From assembly GCA_009908845.1 (NCBI GenBank), contig JAAAOQ010000132.1, positions 1 to 40,670 on the forward strand: DNA of 40,670 nt, read 5' to 3'. The notes under the pieces are model-generated. The model did no database searches, was not told the DNA's origin, and worked only from the letters and a program-made list of their open reading frames with translations. The DNA comes from Gammaproteobacteria bacterium. GTDB lineage: Bacteria > Pseudomonadota > Gammaproteobacteria > Chromatiales > Chromatiaceae. A program made the translations under genes and the position numbers. Within the stretch, counting starts at the first letter, position 1, and every line of letters starts with the position of its first letter. Positions 26,998 through 36,976 of the stretch are shown here, piece by piece.

Positions 26998-28392
26998 TCA
27001 GACCCCGCCTTCCGACTCACCCTGCGCATCCTCCTGGTCAGTCACGACTGCTGCAAACGAGCCCTGCTGGACGCGCACAGCAATCTTTGTCCCGACGGGA
27101 ACCTGCTCCTGGCTCCGCACGAGCTCCCCGCTCTGGGCATCCGTCACAAGCGCATACCCGCGCGCTAGGGTCGATAACGGGCTCCGGGCCTGCAAACCGG
27201 CGGCGAGTGCCGCAACGCGGTGTCGGCGCTGCATGACGGAGCCAGTCACGGCCGCGGCCAGGCGCTCCCTTGCCCATGCAACCCGTCCGACCTGCTCACG
27301 CAGCCGGCCTAGGGGCGAGGCGGTGTGCAAACGCTGCTGCGAGCGCTCGAGCTGCTGCGATGCCGCGGCCAGCCTTCGGCCGACCGCCTGTTCAAGGCGG
27401 CGCGTTAGCTCATCGACGCGCTGAATCCACTGCTCGAGCCGAGCACGCGGGTGGAGCAGTTGGAGATGGCGGCGCAGCGCCAGGAACCGCTGCGATGCGG
27501 CCGAAAGCCGATGGCACAGCGTGTGCGCAAGACGTGTCTCGAGCAGACCGAGCCGATGCTGCGCATCGGCCGCATCGGGCGCAACCAGGGCCGCTGCTGC
27601 AGAGGGCGTCGCACCGCGCTGATCGGCGACCAGGTCCGCGATGCTGAGATCGACCTCATGACCGATCCCGGTCACGATGGGGAGCTGCGAAGCCGCGATC
27701 GCTCGAGCCAGGCCCTCGTCGTTGAAAGGCATCAGGTCTTCCAGCGATCCACCGCCACGGGCGATGATCAGCACATCGCAGTCCCGACGCCGATTGGCAA
27801 GCTCGACTGCTGCAATCAGTCCCGCTGCCGCCTGCGCACCCTGAACAACAGCCGGATAGATCAGCACCGGCAGCAACGGAAACCGCCGCGCCAGCACCGT
27901 CAGCAGATCCTGCAACGCTGCCCCACTCGCGGAGGTGATCAAGCCGACCTGGCGTGGATAGAGCGGCAGGCTCTGTTTTCGAGACTCAGCGAACAGGCCC
28001 TCGTCAGCGAGACGTTGCTTGAGCTGCTCTAGTTGCCGGCGCAGCAGACCATCACCAGCCGCTTCCATCTGCTCGACGATGAGCTGATAGTCTCCGCGCG
28101 GCTCGTAGAGCCCAACCCGGGCGCGCACCAGCACTTGCTGGCCGTTGCTCGGCTTAAGGGTGAGCAGCCGCCGCTTGCTGCGAAACAGCGCGCAGCGCAC
28201 CTGCGACGCATCATCCTTGAGGCTGAAATACAGATGCCCAGACGCAGGCTGCGAAAGGTTCGAGAGCTCCCCTTGGACCCAGAGCAGCGGGAAGCTGCCA
28301 TCGAGAACCGCGCGCACCTCGGCATTCAACCGCGAGACGCTGTAGATATCGCGCGAGAAATCGATCACTGGTGGTGAGGCGGGCACCACCAT
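26998..28392 (-). CDS. xseA: Exodeoxyribonuclease VII large subunit
   Basis: A 464-residue XseA, the catalytic subunit of the single-strand-specific exonuclease VII. An N-terminal OB-fold (YSVSRLNAEVRAVLDGSFPLLWVQGELSN) precedes the catalytic core with LITSASGAALQDLL, IIARGGGSLEDLMPFNDEGLARAI and ITGIGHEVDLSIADLVADQRGATPSAAA. A long coiled-coil runs about 270-400. No xseB is in the window. It is divergent from guaB. Confidence 0.96.
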   Translation of the reverse strand: MVVPASPPVIDFSRDIYSVSRLNAEVRAVLDGSFPLLWVQGELSNLSQPASGHLYFSLKDDASQVRCALFRSKRRLLTLKPSNGQQVLVRARVGLYEPRGDYQLIVEQMEAAGDGLLRRQLEQLKQRLADEGLFAESRKQSLPLYPRQVGLITSASGAALQDLLTVLARRFPLLPVLIYPAVVQGAQAAAGLIAAVELANRRRDCDVLIIARGGGSLEDLMPFNDEGLARAIAASQLPIVTGIGHEVDLSIADLVADQRGATPSAAAALVAPDAADAQHRLGLLETRLAHTLCHRLSAASQRFLALRRHLQLLHPRARLEQWIQRVDELTRRLEQAVGRRLAAASQQLERSQQRLHTASPLGRLREQVGRVAWARERLAAAVTGSVMQRRHRVAALAAGLQARSPLSTLARGYALVTDAQSGELVRSQEQVPVGTKIAVRVQQGSFAAVVTDQEDAQGESEGGV

Positions 28393-28497
28393 TCAGGCAG
28401 GCCACCGAAGAGCAAGCCTCAGCGGAGATAGCGCTAGGGCCAGCGCGGCCTGCGCCCGCCCGAGTAGGGTGAGCACTGCGCTGCTTGAACGCCGGGA

Positions 28498-30079
<1,582 letters not shown>

Positions 30080-30182
30080 GGATGAAGCACCTTTCAGTGG
30101 CTGTCCGACTTTCCAGGAATCACCTCGCGATCTCGGAGCGACCGGCCGCGTCAGCTCTGGGCAGTACATGATGGACAAATCC

Positions 30183-30278
30183 TTAGAGGCCCTAACAGAA
30201 TGCCCTCTACGGCCTAGCAAATCAGCAGCTTGTGCAGGCTAGCCAGGCATCTTGATAGGGCATCTTAGAAGCCCTAAC
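30183..30278 (+). repeat. Dispersed ~85-bp repeat, copy 3
   Basis: The unit is bordered by direct repeats: TTAGAGGCCCTAAC at 30183-30196 and TTAGAAGCCCTAAC at 30265-30278. Inside, TGCCCT pairs with AGGGCA. GGCCTAGC can pair with GCTAGCC allowing one bulge, around an apical GCAGCTTGTGC. With copy 4 it is nearly identical over the core. It lies between guaB and guaA. Confidence 0.85.
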
Positions 30279-30323
30279 GTTCATGGCACGGCGCCACCCC
30301 GAACGATCAATCTCGCATGATTC

Positions 30324-30400
30324 ACGGCAACAGAACGTCCTCTGAGACCAGTTGGATCAGAAGCTTACGCGAGTCAAGCGGCTGTGTTGATCGGATCGTT
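30324..30400 (+). repeat. Dispersed repeat, diverged copy 6
   Basis: GGCAACAGAACGTCCTCTG, GATCAGAAGCTTACGCGAGT and CAAGCGGCTGTGTTGATCGG align in order with the conserved units, and best with diverged copy 5 (ATCAGGAGCTTGCGCCAGT, then GGACGTTGTGGTAGGG). It follows copy 3 after about 45 bases, making a conserved-plus-diverged pair between guaB and guaA. Confidence 0.5.
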
Positions 30401-30519
30401 TCGGATCTGTCGGATCAGCCTGATCGGGCTTTTCAAGGAACCGGCGCGGCGGCCCGGCCCGCGTCGCCTGGAGCAGTCCAGTACCTCGTTTCTACCCGGG
30501 CCTGCCGTTCGAGCACCAG

Positions 30520-32094
30520 ATGGCGAATATCCATGCCGACCGCATCCTGATCCTTGACTTCGGGTCGCAGTACAGTCAGTTGATCGCACGCCGCGTGCGC
30601 GAGGCCGGCGTCTACTGCGAGCTGCATCCCTGGGATCTCGGCGACGAGACCGTGCGCGCGTTCGCGCCCTCGGGCGTCATCCTCTCAGGCGGCCCGCAGT
30701 CGGCCCATGCCCAGGCAACGGCCCGTGTCTCGTCAGCAATCTTCGAGCTAGGCGCACCGGTGCTCGGCATCTGCTACGGGATGCAGACGATGGCCGCGCA
30801 GCTCGGTGGAGAGGTCGCGGCCTCGCAGCAGCGCGAGTATGGCTATGCCCAGGTGCGCGCACGTGGCCACTCGCGGTTGCTGCGCGATATCGAGGATCAT
30901 GCCAGCCCCGAGGGCTATGGGCTGCTCGATGTCTGGATGAGCCATGGCGACCGGGTCGAGGCCCTGCCGCCCGGCTTCTCGGTGATCGCCGAAACCGACA
31001 ATGCGCCGCTCGCTGGCATCGCCGACGAAGCGCGCCGCTTCTATGGGGTTCAGTTCCACCCCGAAGTCACCCACACCCGCCAGGGCCAGCGCATCATCGA
31101 GCGCTTTTGTCATGAGATCTGCGGCTGCGGTCGACTCTGGACCCCGTCGAACATCATCGAGGAGGCGGTGCACGCGGTTCGCGAGCAAACGGGCGATGAC
31201 GAGGTGCTGCTCGGGCTCTCCGGCGGCGTCGACTCCTCGGTGGTCGCGGCATTGCTGCACCGGGCCATCGGCGATCGACTGACCTGCATCTTCGTCGACA
31301 ACGGCTTGTTGCGCCAGGGCGAGGGCGATCAGGTGATGGCGACCTTCGCTCGCCACATGGGCGTGCGGGTCAAACGGGTCGATGCCGAGACCCAATTCCT
31401 GGGCCGATTGGCAGGCATCGAGGACCCGGAAGAGAAGCGCAAGCGCATCGGTAACACCTTCATCGAGGTGTTCGAGGCCGAGGCCGCGATGCTCCCAGGC
31501 GTCAAATGGCTGGCCCAGGGGACGATCTATCCCGACGTGATCGAATCGGCCGGCGCCAAGACCGGTCAGGCCAAGGTGATCAAGTCACATCATAACGTCG
31601 GCGGCCTGCCGGAGCGGATGCGCCTCGGCCTGGTCGAGCCTTTGCGCGAGCTGTTCAAGGACGAGGTCCGCAAGATCGGCGTCGAGCTCGGACTGCCGGC
31701 CGAGATGGTCTACCGGCACCCGTTCCCGGGCCCGGGCCTGGGCGTGCGTATCCTCGGCGAGGTGCGCAAGGAGTACGCCGACACCTTGCGACTTGCCGAT
31801 CACATCTTCATCGAAGAGCTGCGCACGGCCGAGCTCTACGGTCAGGTCTCACAGGCGTTCGCGGTCTTTCTGCCCGTCCGCTCGGTCGGTGTCGTCGGCG
31901 ATAACCGCTGCTACGAGCACGTGATCGCGCTGCGAGCCGTCGAGACCATCGACTTCATGACCGCACGCTGGGCGCATCTGCCCTACCCGTTCCTGGACCA
32001 GGTCAGCCGCCGCATCGTCAACGAGGTGCCCAGGGTCTCGCGGGTCGTCTACGACATCACCGGCAAGCCGCCCGGGACGATCGAGTGGGAGTGA
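30520..32094 (+). CDS. guaA: GMP synthase (glutamine-hydrolysing)
   Basis: A 524-residue GuaA making GMP from XMP, ATP and glutamine. The class I glutamine amidotransferase domain has the nucleophile C85 (GICYGMQ) and H180-x-E182 (FHPEVTHT). The ATP-pyrophosphatase domain has the PP-loop SGGVDS (234-239). The C-terminal dimerisation domain ends GTIEWE. The start is the ATG at 30520. It follows guaB in the pathway and on the strand but at a distance, so it may have its own promoter within 30280-30519. Confidence 0.97.
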   Translation: MANIHADRILILDFGSQYSQLIARRVREAGVYCELHPWDLGDETVRAFAPSGVILSGGPQSAHAQATARVSSAIFELGAPVLGICYGMQTMAAQLGGEVAASQQREYGYAQVRARGHSRLLRDIEDHASPEGYGLLDVWMSHGDRVEALPPGFSVIAETDNAPLAGIADEARRFYGVQFHPEVTHTRQGQRIIERFCHEICGCGRLWTPSNIIEEAVHAVREQTGDDEVLLGLSGGVDSSVVAALLHRAIGDRLTCIFVDNGLLRQGEGDQVMATFARHMGVRVKRVDAETQFLGRLAGIEDPEEKRKRIGNTFIEVFEAEAAMLPGVKWLAQGTIYPDVIESAGAKTGQAKVIKSHHNVGGLPERMRLGLVEPLRELFKDEVRKIGVELGLPAEMVYRHPFPGPGLGVRILGEVRKEYADTLRLADHIFIEELRTAELYGQVSQAFAVFLPVRSVGVVGDNRCYEHVIALRAVETIDFMTARWAHLPYPFLDQVSRRIVNEVPRVSRVVYDITGKPPGTIEWE

Positions 32095-32136
32095 CGTTAG
32101 AGGCGGGCGGTCGCAGACCCTGCTAGCGGGCGATCT

Positions 32137-32601
32137 GTGGCAGCCGACCCGCTCAGCGACGCATTCTTTATGGAGCAAGCGATCGCGCTGGCCGAATGCG
32201 CTGCGCATCACGATGAGGTGCCCGTCGGCGCATTGGTAGTGCGCGACGGCGCGATCCTCGCTCAAGGCTGGAACTGTCCGATCGCAACCCATGACCCGAC
32301 CGCGCATGCCGAGGTCCAGGCCCTGCGCGAGGCCGGGCAGCGCATCGGCAATTATCGTTTGCCGGGCTGTGATCTATACGTGACACTCGAGCCCTGCCCG
32401 ATGTGTGCCGGCGCGATCGTCCATGCTCGGTTGCGACGGGTGATCTTCGGCGCAAGGGACCCGAAGGCCGGTGCCTGCGGCTCAGTGTTCAACCTGCTGC
32501 CAACCGATTCCCGCTTCAACCACCATACCGCTTGTACGGGCGGCGTGCTCGCAGAGCGCTGCAGCGCTCAGCTCAAGGCATTCTTCCGCGCCCGGCGTTA
32601 G
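32137..32601 (+). CDS. tadA: tRNA-specific adenosine deaminase
   Basis: A 154-residue deaminase converting A34 to inosine in tRNA-Arg(ACG). The zinc site is H57-A-E59 (HAEVQAL) with C87 and C90 (PCPMCAGAIVHARL). E59 is the proton shuttle. The GTG at 32137 begins the protein 42 bases after guaA. Family features NLL and FNH (VFNLLPTDSRFNHH) support TadA rather than a cytidine deaminase. Confidence 0.93.
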   Translation: MAADPLSDAFFMEQAIALAECAAHHDEVPVGALVVRDGAILAQGWNCPIATHDPTAHAEVQALREAGQRIGNYRLPGCDLYVTLEPCPMCAGAIVHARLRRVIFGARDPKAGACGSVFNLLPTDSRFNHHTACTGGVLAERCSAQLKAFFRARR

Positions 32602-32799
32602 CCTGCCCAGCCAGCTCGGCAGCGGGGCGCTTCAGCAGGGACCAGCCGAGGCCATTTTGCGGTATCATTTAAGGTTATGCCCGCGCGGGAGCCGACACCG
32701 GCCCGTCGTTTGACGCTCCGGACCAGCAGGTCAACCACCGCCCCAAACCCATCGCGTCAGCCGCTTCGAGCCCCGACGACTGGAGATGCTTGTGCTCCA

Positions 32800-33438
32800 A
32801 TGATCAAGCTTCGAACCTATATCTACATCGATTCCCTGCAACCGCAGCTCGCCGAATACCTCGGGACCGTCTCCCAGGGGTTCCTCCCGGTGCCGGGCGA
32901 TGCCTGCATGTGGATCGAGGTCTCCCCGGGCATGGCGGTACACCGTTTGACCGATGTCGCATTGAAGGCGACCCGGGTTCACCTTGGTCAGCAGGTGGTC
33001 GAGCGCGCCTTCGGGTCGATGGTGATCCATCAGCGTGATCAGAGCGACGTCATCGAGGCCGGGCATGCCGTGTTGCGGACCCTGCGCGCACGCGAGGACG
33101 ATCGGCAAAAGTGCCGCATCGCCTGGAACGAGGTGATCCGAGCGATGACTCCTGATCATACGGTGCTGATCAACCGACAGAACCGCCGCGGATCAATGAT
33201 CCTTCCCGGCCAAAGCATGTTCATCCTCGAGACCGAGCCGGCCGGCTACATCGTCTACGCCGCCAATGAGGCAGAGAAGGCCGCCAACATCACCCTGATC
33301 GATGTGCGCGCCGTCGGTGCGTTCGGCCGCCTGACCCTCTCCGGACGGGAGTCGGATATCGACACCGCTGGTCAGGCAGCGGTCAGCGCGGTGCGCGCGC
33401 TATCCGGTAGCGAGCGACCGAGCTCGAGTGCACACTGA
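32800..33438 (+). CDS. Tandem BMC-domain (BMC-T-like) shell-type protein
   Basis: A 212-residue protein that reads as two bacterial-microcompartment domains in tandem. The first covers about 1-97, with [30 protein letters not shown] followed by [14 protein letters not shown]. The second covers about 105-202, with [31 protein letters not shown] and [15 protein letters not shown]. The [11 protein letters not shown] helix is the usual BMC signature. BMC-T proteins form pseudohexameric trimers in the shells of carboxysomes and metabolosomes. No other shell, enzyme or vertex gene is nearby. The start at 32800 is the first methionine of the domain; TGGAG lies 14 bases upstream, a loose spacing. The assignment is by pattern recognition. 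Confidence 0.68.
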   Translation: MIKLRTYIYIDSLQPQLAEYLGTVSQGFLPVPGDACMWIEVSPGMAVHRLTDVALKATRVHLGQQVVERAFGSMVIHQRDQSDVIEAGHAVLRTLRAREDDRQKCRIAWNEVIRAMTPDHTVLINRQNRRGSMILPGQSMFILETEPAGYIVYAANEAEKAANITLIDVRAVGAFGRLTLSGRESDIDTAGQAAVSAVRALSGSERPSSSAH

Positions 33439-33508
33439 GCGGCATCACATCAGAGCCGCTGGCTCCTTGATCAAGCACGGAGTCTCCATTGCTGGGACAG
33501 ATTGCACT

Positions 33509-33588
33509 GAGAAGCCGTAGCCGAATGGCGCCTGCGGCAAAATCAATCAGGAGCTTGCGCCAGTCTAGTGGACGTTGTGGTAGGGACT
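33509..33588 (+). repeat. Dispersed repeat, diverged copy 5
   Basis: GAGAAGCCGTAGCCGAATGGC, CTGCGGC, AATCAGGAGCTTGCGCCAGTCTAG and TTGTGGTAGGG align in order with copy 4, which follows directly. This makes a tandem of one diverged and one conserved unit downstream of the BMC-T-like gene. Confidence 0.6.
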
Positions 33589-33687
33589 ACAAGAAGCCCG
33601 AACAGAATGCCCTTTGCGGCCTAGCAAATCAGCAGCTTGTGCAGGCTAGCCAGGCATTTTGATAGGGCCTCTAAGAAGCCCGAACAG
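33589..33687 (+). repeat. Dispersed ~85-bp repeat, copy 4
   Basis: Nearly identical to copy 3 over the core (GGCCTAGCAAATCAGCAGC, then TTGTGCAGGCTAGCCAGGCAT and TTGATAGGG). The border AAGAAGCCCGAACAGA occurs at both ends (33591 and 33672), as expected if units were once tandemly arrayed or inserted between target duplications. GCCCT and AGGGC close the outer stem. Confidence 0.85.
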
Positions 33688-33749
33688 AGTGCGATCTTGA
33701 TGCTGATGGCGACCCCAAGCGGCAAGGCTGCGGTGCCCCCGACCTCAGG

Positions 33750-34457
33750 TTACCCAGCCCGCTTGCGAAATCTCAGGAAGTAGTTACCGTCGAGCTGCAC
33801 AGGCTCCTCCACCAGCTCGAATCCGGCGGCGCGAACCTCCCTGATCACCTGCGCGCGACCAGCACGCACATGGCCCATGACCCAGGCGCTGCTGAAACCG
33901 GGAAGACGACGGAAGTCGATCACAGCAAGCGTGCCGTCTGGCCTCAGGGCACGATGGATCGATGCCAGCATCGCGTGCGGATATTCGAAATGATGGTAGG
34001 TATCCGCGATGAATACCAGATCGACGCTACCAGCAGGCAATTCGACGCCCTGCTGAGCGTTGACGATACCGATCACATTCTCCAGTCCGGCGGCGCGCGC
34101 CCGCTCGCGAATCGCTTCGACGAATGGCCGCGAGATATCGACCGCATAGACGCGTCCTTCAGGACCCACTCGAGAGGCGAAGAGCATCGTAAAGAGACCG
34201 GTCCCCGCACCGACGTCAGCGACATCGGCGCCGGGGCGCAACGCGAGCGCGTCAACGATCTCCTGACGGCGATCGAACAGTTCGCGACCCGGCCTCTCGA
34301 AGACCTCCAGCCAACGCGCTGGATCGGCATCATGGTAGTAGGCATTGATCTCGGGACCAACGACGCGTCCTGTTTCCGGCCCCGTGTCGCCGGCGCGGGC
34401 AAGGGTCGTCGACAGCACGATGGCAATGGCAAGGCTGATGTGTACGATAGAGCTCAT
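33750..34457 (-). CDS. Secreted class I SAM-dependent methyltransferase
   Basis: A 235-residue methyltransferase with a clear signal peptide (SSIVHISLAIAIVLSTTLARAG) before the catalytic domain. SAM motif I is VADVGAGTGLF (79-89). GRVYAVDISRPFVEAIRERA supplies the acidic ribose-binding residue, and IADTYHHFEYPHAML lies near motif IV. A periplasmic location is odd because SAM is cytoplasmic. Similar signal-bearing methyltransferases occur in other proteobacteria, with unknown function. The ATG at 34457 starts the signal peptide; the open frame extends 76 codons upstream. It is divergent from the next gene. Confidence 0.82.
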   Translation of the reverse strand: MSSIVHISLAIAIVLSTTLARAGDTGPETGRVVGPEINAYYHDADPARWLEVFERPGRELFDRRQEIVDALALRPGADVADVGAGTGLFTMLFASRVGPEGRVYAVDISRPFVEAIRERARAAGLENVIGIVNAQQGVELPAGSVDLVFIADTYHHFEYPHAMLASIHRALRPDGTLAVIDFRRLPGFSSAWVMGHVRAGRAQVIREVRAAGFELVEEPVQLDGNYFLRFRKRAG

Positions 34458-34568
34458 AGGTGAACGGGTCTCTTCAGAACCATATCTGAGGCAAACTGAA
34501 CCGAGTGTGCGTTTCCGCAGACCCTCCGAGGAAGCGCGAGGACAGACCGAGGACAGCCCGAAGACAGC

Positions 34569-35171
34569 ATGGCCACCCAAGCCTTCAATCGTGCGACTGC
34601 GCGCCTGCATAGCGGTCGGATGTTCCTGACGCCGAGCACGCCCACGGCTCGCACGCCCCTGCAGCGACTCGCGCACGAGCTTCAAGCCGCCGGACTGCTC
34701 GGCGAAGCCCAGGCCGGCGCAGCCAACCGCTATCAGGCCGGCGCAGACCTATTCGAGCTCATCGCATTCACGGGTTGCGCGGTGCAGCTTGGACCGGAGA
34801 CCAACCTGCCTCCGGCATTAGAGATCCAGCTTGAAGGTCCGTTCGCTATCCCTCAGAGACGCAGCGGTCGGAATGCGCGCGCACCGCGCTGCCCTGTCTG
34901 CGGCAAGGCGCTCGCGAACTGGCGGCAACAGCTCTGCGACAGCACGAGTGTTGGGCAGCCTGCAGACCCCGAGGACTCTCTGAGATGCGAGGCCTGCAGC
35001 GCCCTCGAGCCTGGCTGGGCGTGGAATTGGGGCCGCCATGCTGGCTATGGATCGCTTTTCGTCGCACTCGAGCCAGTCTTTCCAGCAGAAGGCCAACCGC
35101 TGCCCAAGCTCTTCGTCGTGCTCGAAGCCATCGGAATTGGCCCTTGGCATCACTTCTATGTGCAGGAGTGA
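34569..35171 (+). CDS. Hypothetical protein with two CxxC pairs
   Basis: A 200-residue protein of no family I recognise. CPVC (108-111) and CEAC (140-143), with C123 between them, suggest a zinc-ribbon or metal site. The C-terminus is aromatic (WAWNWGRHAGYGSLFVALEPVF) and ends HHFYVQE. The start is the ATG at 34569, or the ATG at 34620 before FLTPSTPTARTPLQRLAHEL. There is no signal peptide. It is divergent from the secreted methyltransferase and followed by a possible diverged repeat. Confidence 0.65.
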   Translation: MATQAFNRATARLHSGRMFLTPSTPTARTPLQRLAHELQAAGLLGEAQAGAANRYQAGADLFELIAFTGCAVQLGPETNLPPALEIQLEGPFAIPQRRSGRNARAPRCPVCGKALANWRQQLCDSTSVGQPADPEDSLRCEACSALEPGWAWNWGRHAGYGSLFVALEPVFPAEGQPLPKLFVVLEAIGIGPWHHFYVQE

Positions 35172-35189
35172 AAGCTTCCGTTCGAAGGG

Positions 35190-35268
35190 CTCAGAGAGCG
35201 GCCCATGAGGGCCATCGCAATCAACTGCTTTGCGAGTCAAGCAACAAGCAACGGCTTTGTTGGGGCGT
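35190..35268 (+). repeat. Possible diverged dispersed repeat, copy 7
   Basis: GCAATCAACTGCTTTGCGAG, TCAAGC, GGCTTTGTTGGGGC and GTCTAAA align in order with the AATCAG.AGCTT.GC, TAGC, GGCATTTTGATAGGGC and CTCTAAG blocks of the conserved units. The left third is not recognisable. It sits between two convergent genes. Confidence 0.35.
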
Positions 35269-36075
35269 CTAAACCGAGACCTTGAGCTTAGAATGGGACG
35301 TGATCAAGGCTATCCCGTCCGGCAGCGCGACCTCCGTACTGATCGGCAAATGGTCCGATAGCGCGTAGTCGAGAACACGCGCACTGTCGATCTTCAGCGG
35401 GCTCGAAACGAGGATGTGATCGAGGTTTCGGGCAGGACGCCAACTCGGAAACGTCTTGAGCTCACAGTCGAGTCCGCGCAACCCAGCGGCCGAAACGGCC
35501 ATCCGAAACATGCGTGAGTTGCAGCCGCAGTTGAAGTCCCCCATCAGTACGATCAGCCTGTAGTGACGAGCGACGTCAACGAGATAATCCAGTTGCCGCC
35601 GCTGGGCGCGGCGGCCGAGCGCTAAGTGAAGCACGCAGACCACGAAGGGTTCGTGTGCCGTGGTTTCGAACTCCACCAGCATCGCCCCGCGACCGGGCAA
35701 GCCAGGTAGTTTGTGCTCGGTGACGGTCGCAGGGCGAATACGACTGAGCAAGCCGTTACTATGTCGGGCGAGAAGACCGATCTCGCGGTTGACTTGTGAC
35801 AACCAATAAGGGTACCCGGCTTGGTGAGCCAGATATTGGGACTGGTCGATGTAACCGCTGCGTAGACTACCCGCATCGACCTCTTGCAGGCCGACGATAT
35901 CGAACCCCTGGAGCAGAGTGCCGATGCTGGCGAGGTTCCGTTGCCGCCCAGCGTGAGGCACCAAGTGCTTCCAGCTATTCGCGACATAGTCCCGATAGCG
36001 GCGGGATTCGATCCCGGCCTGGATATTGTATGTGAGCAGCCGGAGGCGATTCACACCGTGCGCGCAAGCGGCCAC
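35269..36075 (-). CDS. Endonuclease/exonuclease/phosphatase-family protein
   Basis: A 268-residue EEP-fold hydrolase. The metal and catalytic motifs appear in order: RLLTYNIQAG, VGLQEVDAG, VVCVLHLALGRRAQR, VLMGDFNCG, NLDHILVSS and LSDHLPIS. The fold covers DNA-repair nucleases, sphingomyelinases and inositol phosphatases; the short form without extra domains, together with the QSQYLAHQAGYPYW segment, resembles the bacterial group of unknown substrate. It has no signal peptide. It follows cytochrome c4 on the same strand after 134 bases. Confidence 0.85.
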   Translation of the reverse strand: MAACAHGVNRLRLLTYNIQAGIESRRYRDYVANSWKHLVPHAGRQRNLASIGTLLQGFDIVGLQEVDAGSLRSGYIDQSQYLAHQAGYPYWLSQVNREIGLLARHSNGLLSRIRPATVTEHKLPGLPGRGAMLVEFETTAHEPFVVCVLHLALGRRAQRRQLDYLVDVARHYRLIVLMGDFNCGCNSRMFRMAVSAAGLRGLDCELKTFPSWRPARNLDHILVSSPLKIDSARVLDYALSDHLPISTEVALPDGIALITSHSKLKVSV

Positions 36076-36209
36076 AGGCTATGCTACTCAAGGCACTGGG
36101 GCATCATACGTGCTTGCGCCAGGGCCTGCAGGTGTCAGCGCAGCCTTCGCGGATGCGGGCTCCCGCGAGACCGCAACCGCGAGCGCGCCTCGATCGCGCC
36201 GCGACGCCT

Positions 36210-36863
36210 TTACTGGGAGAGCCCCTCGATGTAGGCAGCGACGGCTGCGATCTCTTCGTCGGTCAGATTGGCCGCGACGCCACGCATCATCCCGTTCGGA
36301 TCATTCGCCCGTTCGGTTGCACGGAAATGGGTCAAGGTCTGGGCGGTGTATTCGGAGAACTGACCCGAAATCCTCGGAAACTTCGCAAGGTTGCTGCCGA
36401 GCCCTGCCGGACCGTGACAACCGGAGCAGGCCGGCACGCCTGTCTCGGGGTTTCCTGCTCGATACAACTTTTCACCCTTCTTGACCAGTTCGGCGTCGGC
36501 TGTCCCCTCGGATTGTTCAAGCGAAGAGTAGTAAGCAGCGAGGTTACGCATCTCCTCATCGGTCAGCGGCATCGCCATTGGCGACATCTGCGCATTCCAC
36601 CGCTCATTCTGTTTGAAATTCTTCAGCTGCTTGTAGATATACCGCGGGTGTTGCCCGGCGAGCTTCGGCCACAGCGGTTGCCCGGGGGTACCGTTACCAT
36701 CGAGGCCGTGACAGGCCTGACAAATCTGACCGGCCTTTTCCTTGCCTTTCTCCAGGTTACCGCCAAGCTCGGTGGAGAGTTTGCTTGACGCCACGGCGGG
36801 CCCGGCGGCCAACGAGACCAAAATAGCAGAGGAAAGGGTTCCGGCGATCAGCGATATCTTCAT
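36210..36863 (-). CDS. Cytochrome c4 (dihaem)
   Basis: A 217-residue periplasmic dihaem cytochrome. A signal peptide (KISLIAGTLSSAILVSLAAGPAVAS) is followed by two class I c domains. Haem sites are CQACH (48-52) and CSGCH (146-150). Axial methionines are likely in MSPMAMPLTDEE and GMMRGVAANLTDEE. Cytochrome c4 carries electrons to terminal oxidases or between quinol oxidation and other acceptors. The ATG at 36863 starts the signal peptide. An AT-rich promoter lies just upstream, so it can be transcribed apart from the SCO gene. Confidence 0.93.
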   Translation of the reverse strand: MKISLIAGTLSSAILVSLAAGPAVASSKLSTELGGNLEKGKEKAGQICQACHGLDGNGTPGQPLWPKLAGQHPRYIYKQLKNFKQNERWNAQMSPMAMPLTDEEMRNLAAYYSSLEQSEGTADAELVKKGEKLYRAGNPETGVPACSGCHGPAGLGSNLAKFPRISGQFSEYTAQTLTHFRATERANDPNGMMRGVAANLTDEEIAAVAAYIEGLSQ

Positions 36864-36935
36864 GTTCACTACCGTTGCGTCGATGTTCGTGGATGGCGGC
36901 CACCGGCTCCAGCCTTGACCATGCAAATCCGAATA

Positions 36936-36965
36936 TATATATCAGAAATTAGCAATTTTGGTCAA
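36936..36965 (-). promoter_or_regulatory. Candidate promoter for cytochrome c4
   Basis: On the minus strand TTGACC (36965-36960) is followed after 18 bases by TATATA (36941-36936), in a strongly AT-rich patch about 75 bases before the cytochrome start. A 17-base spacing to ATATAT is the alternative. Confidence 0.5.
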
Positions 36966-36976
36966 TGCGCAGGGCC

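Noticed and set aside
32655-32680. Promoter before the BMC-T-like gene
   Set aside because: TATCAT at 32663-32668 resembles a -10 box but no acceptable -35 lies 16-18 bases upstream.
36076-36209. Another copy of the dispersed repeat
   Set aside because: Only short pieces (GCTTGCGCCAGGGC) match; the order of blocks is not kept.
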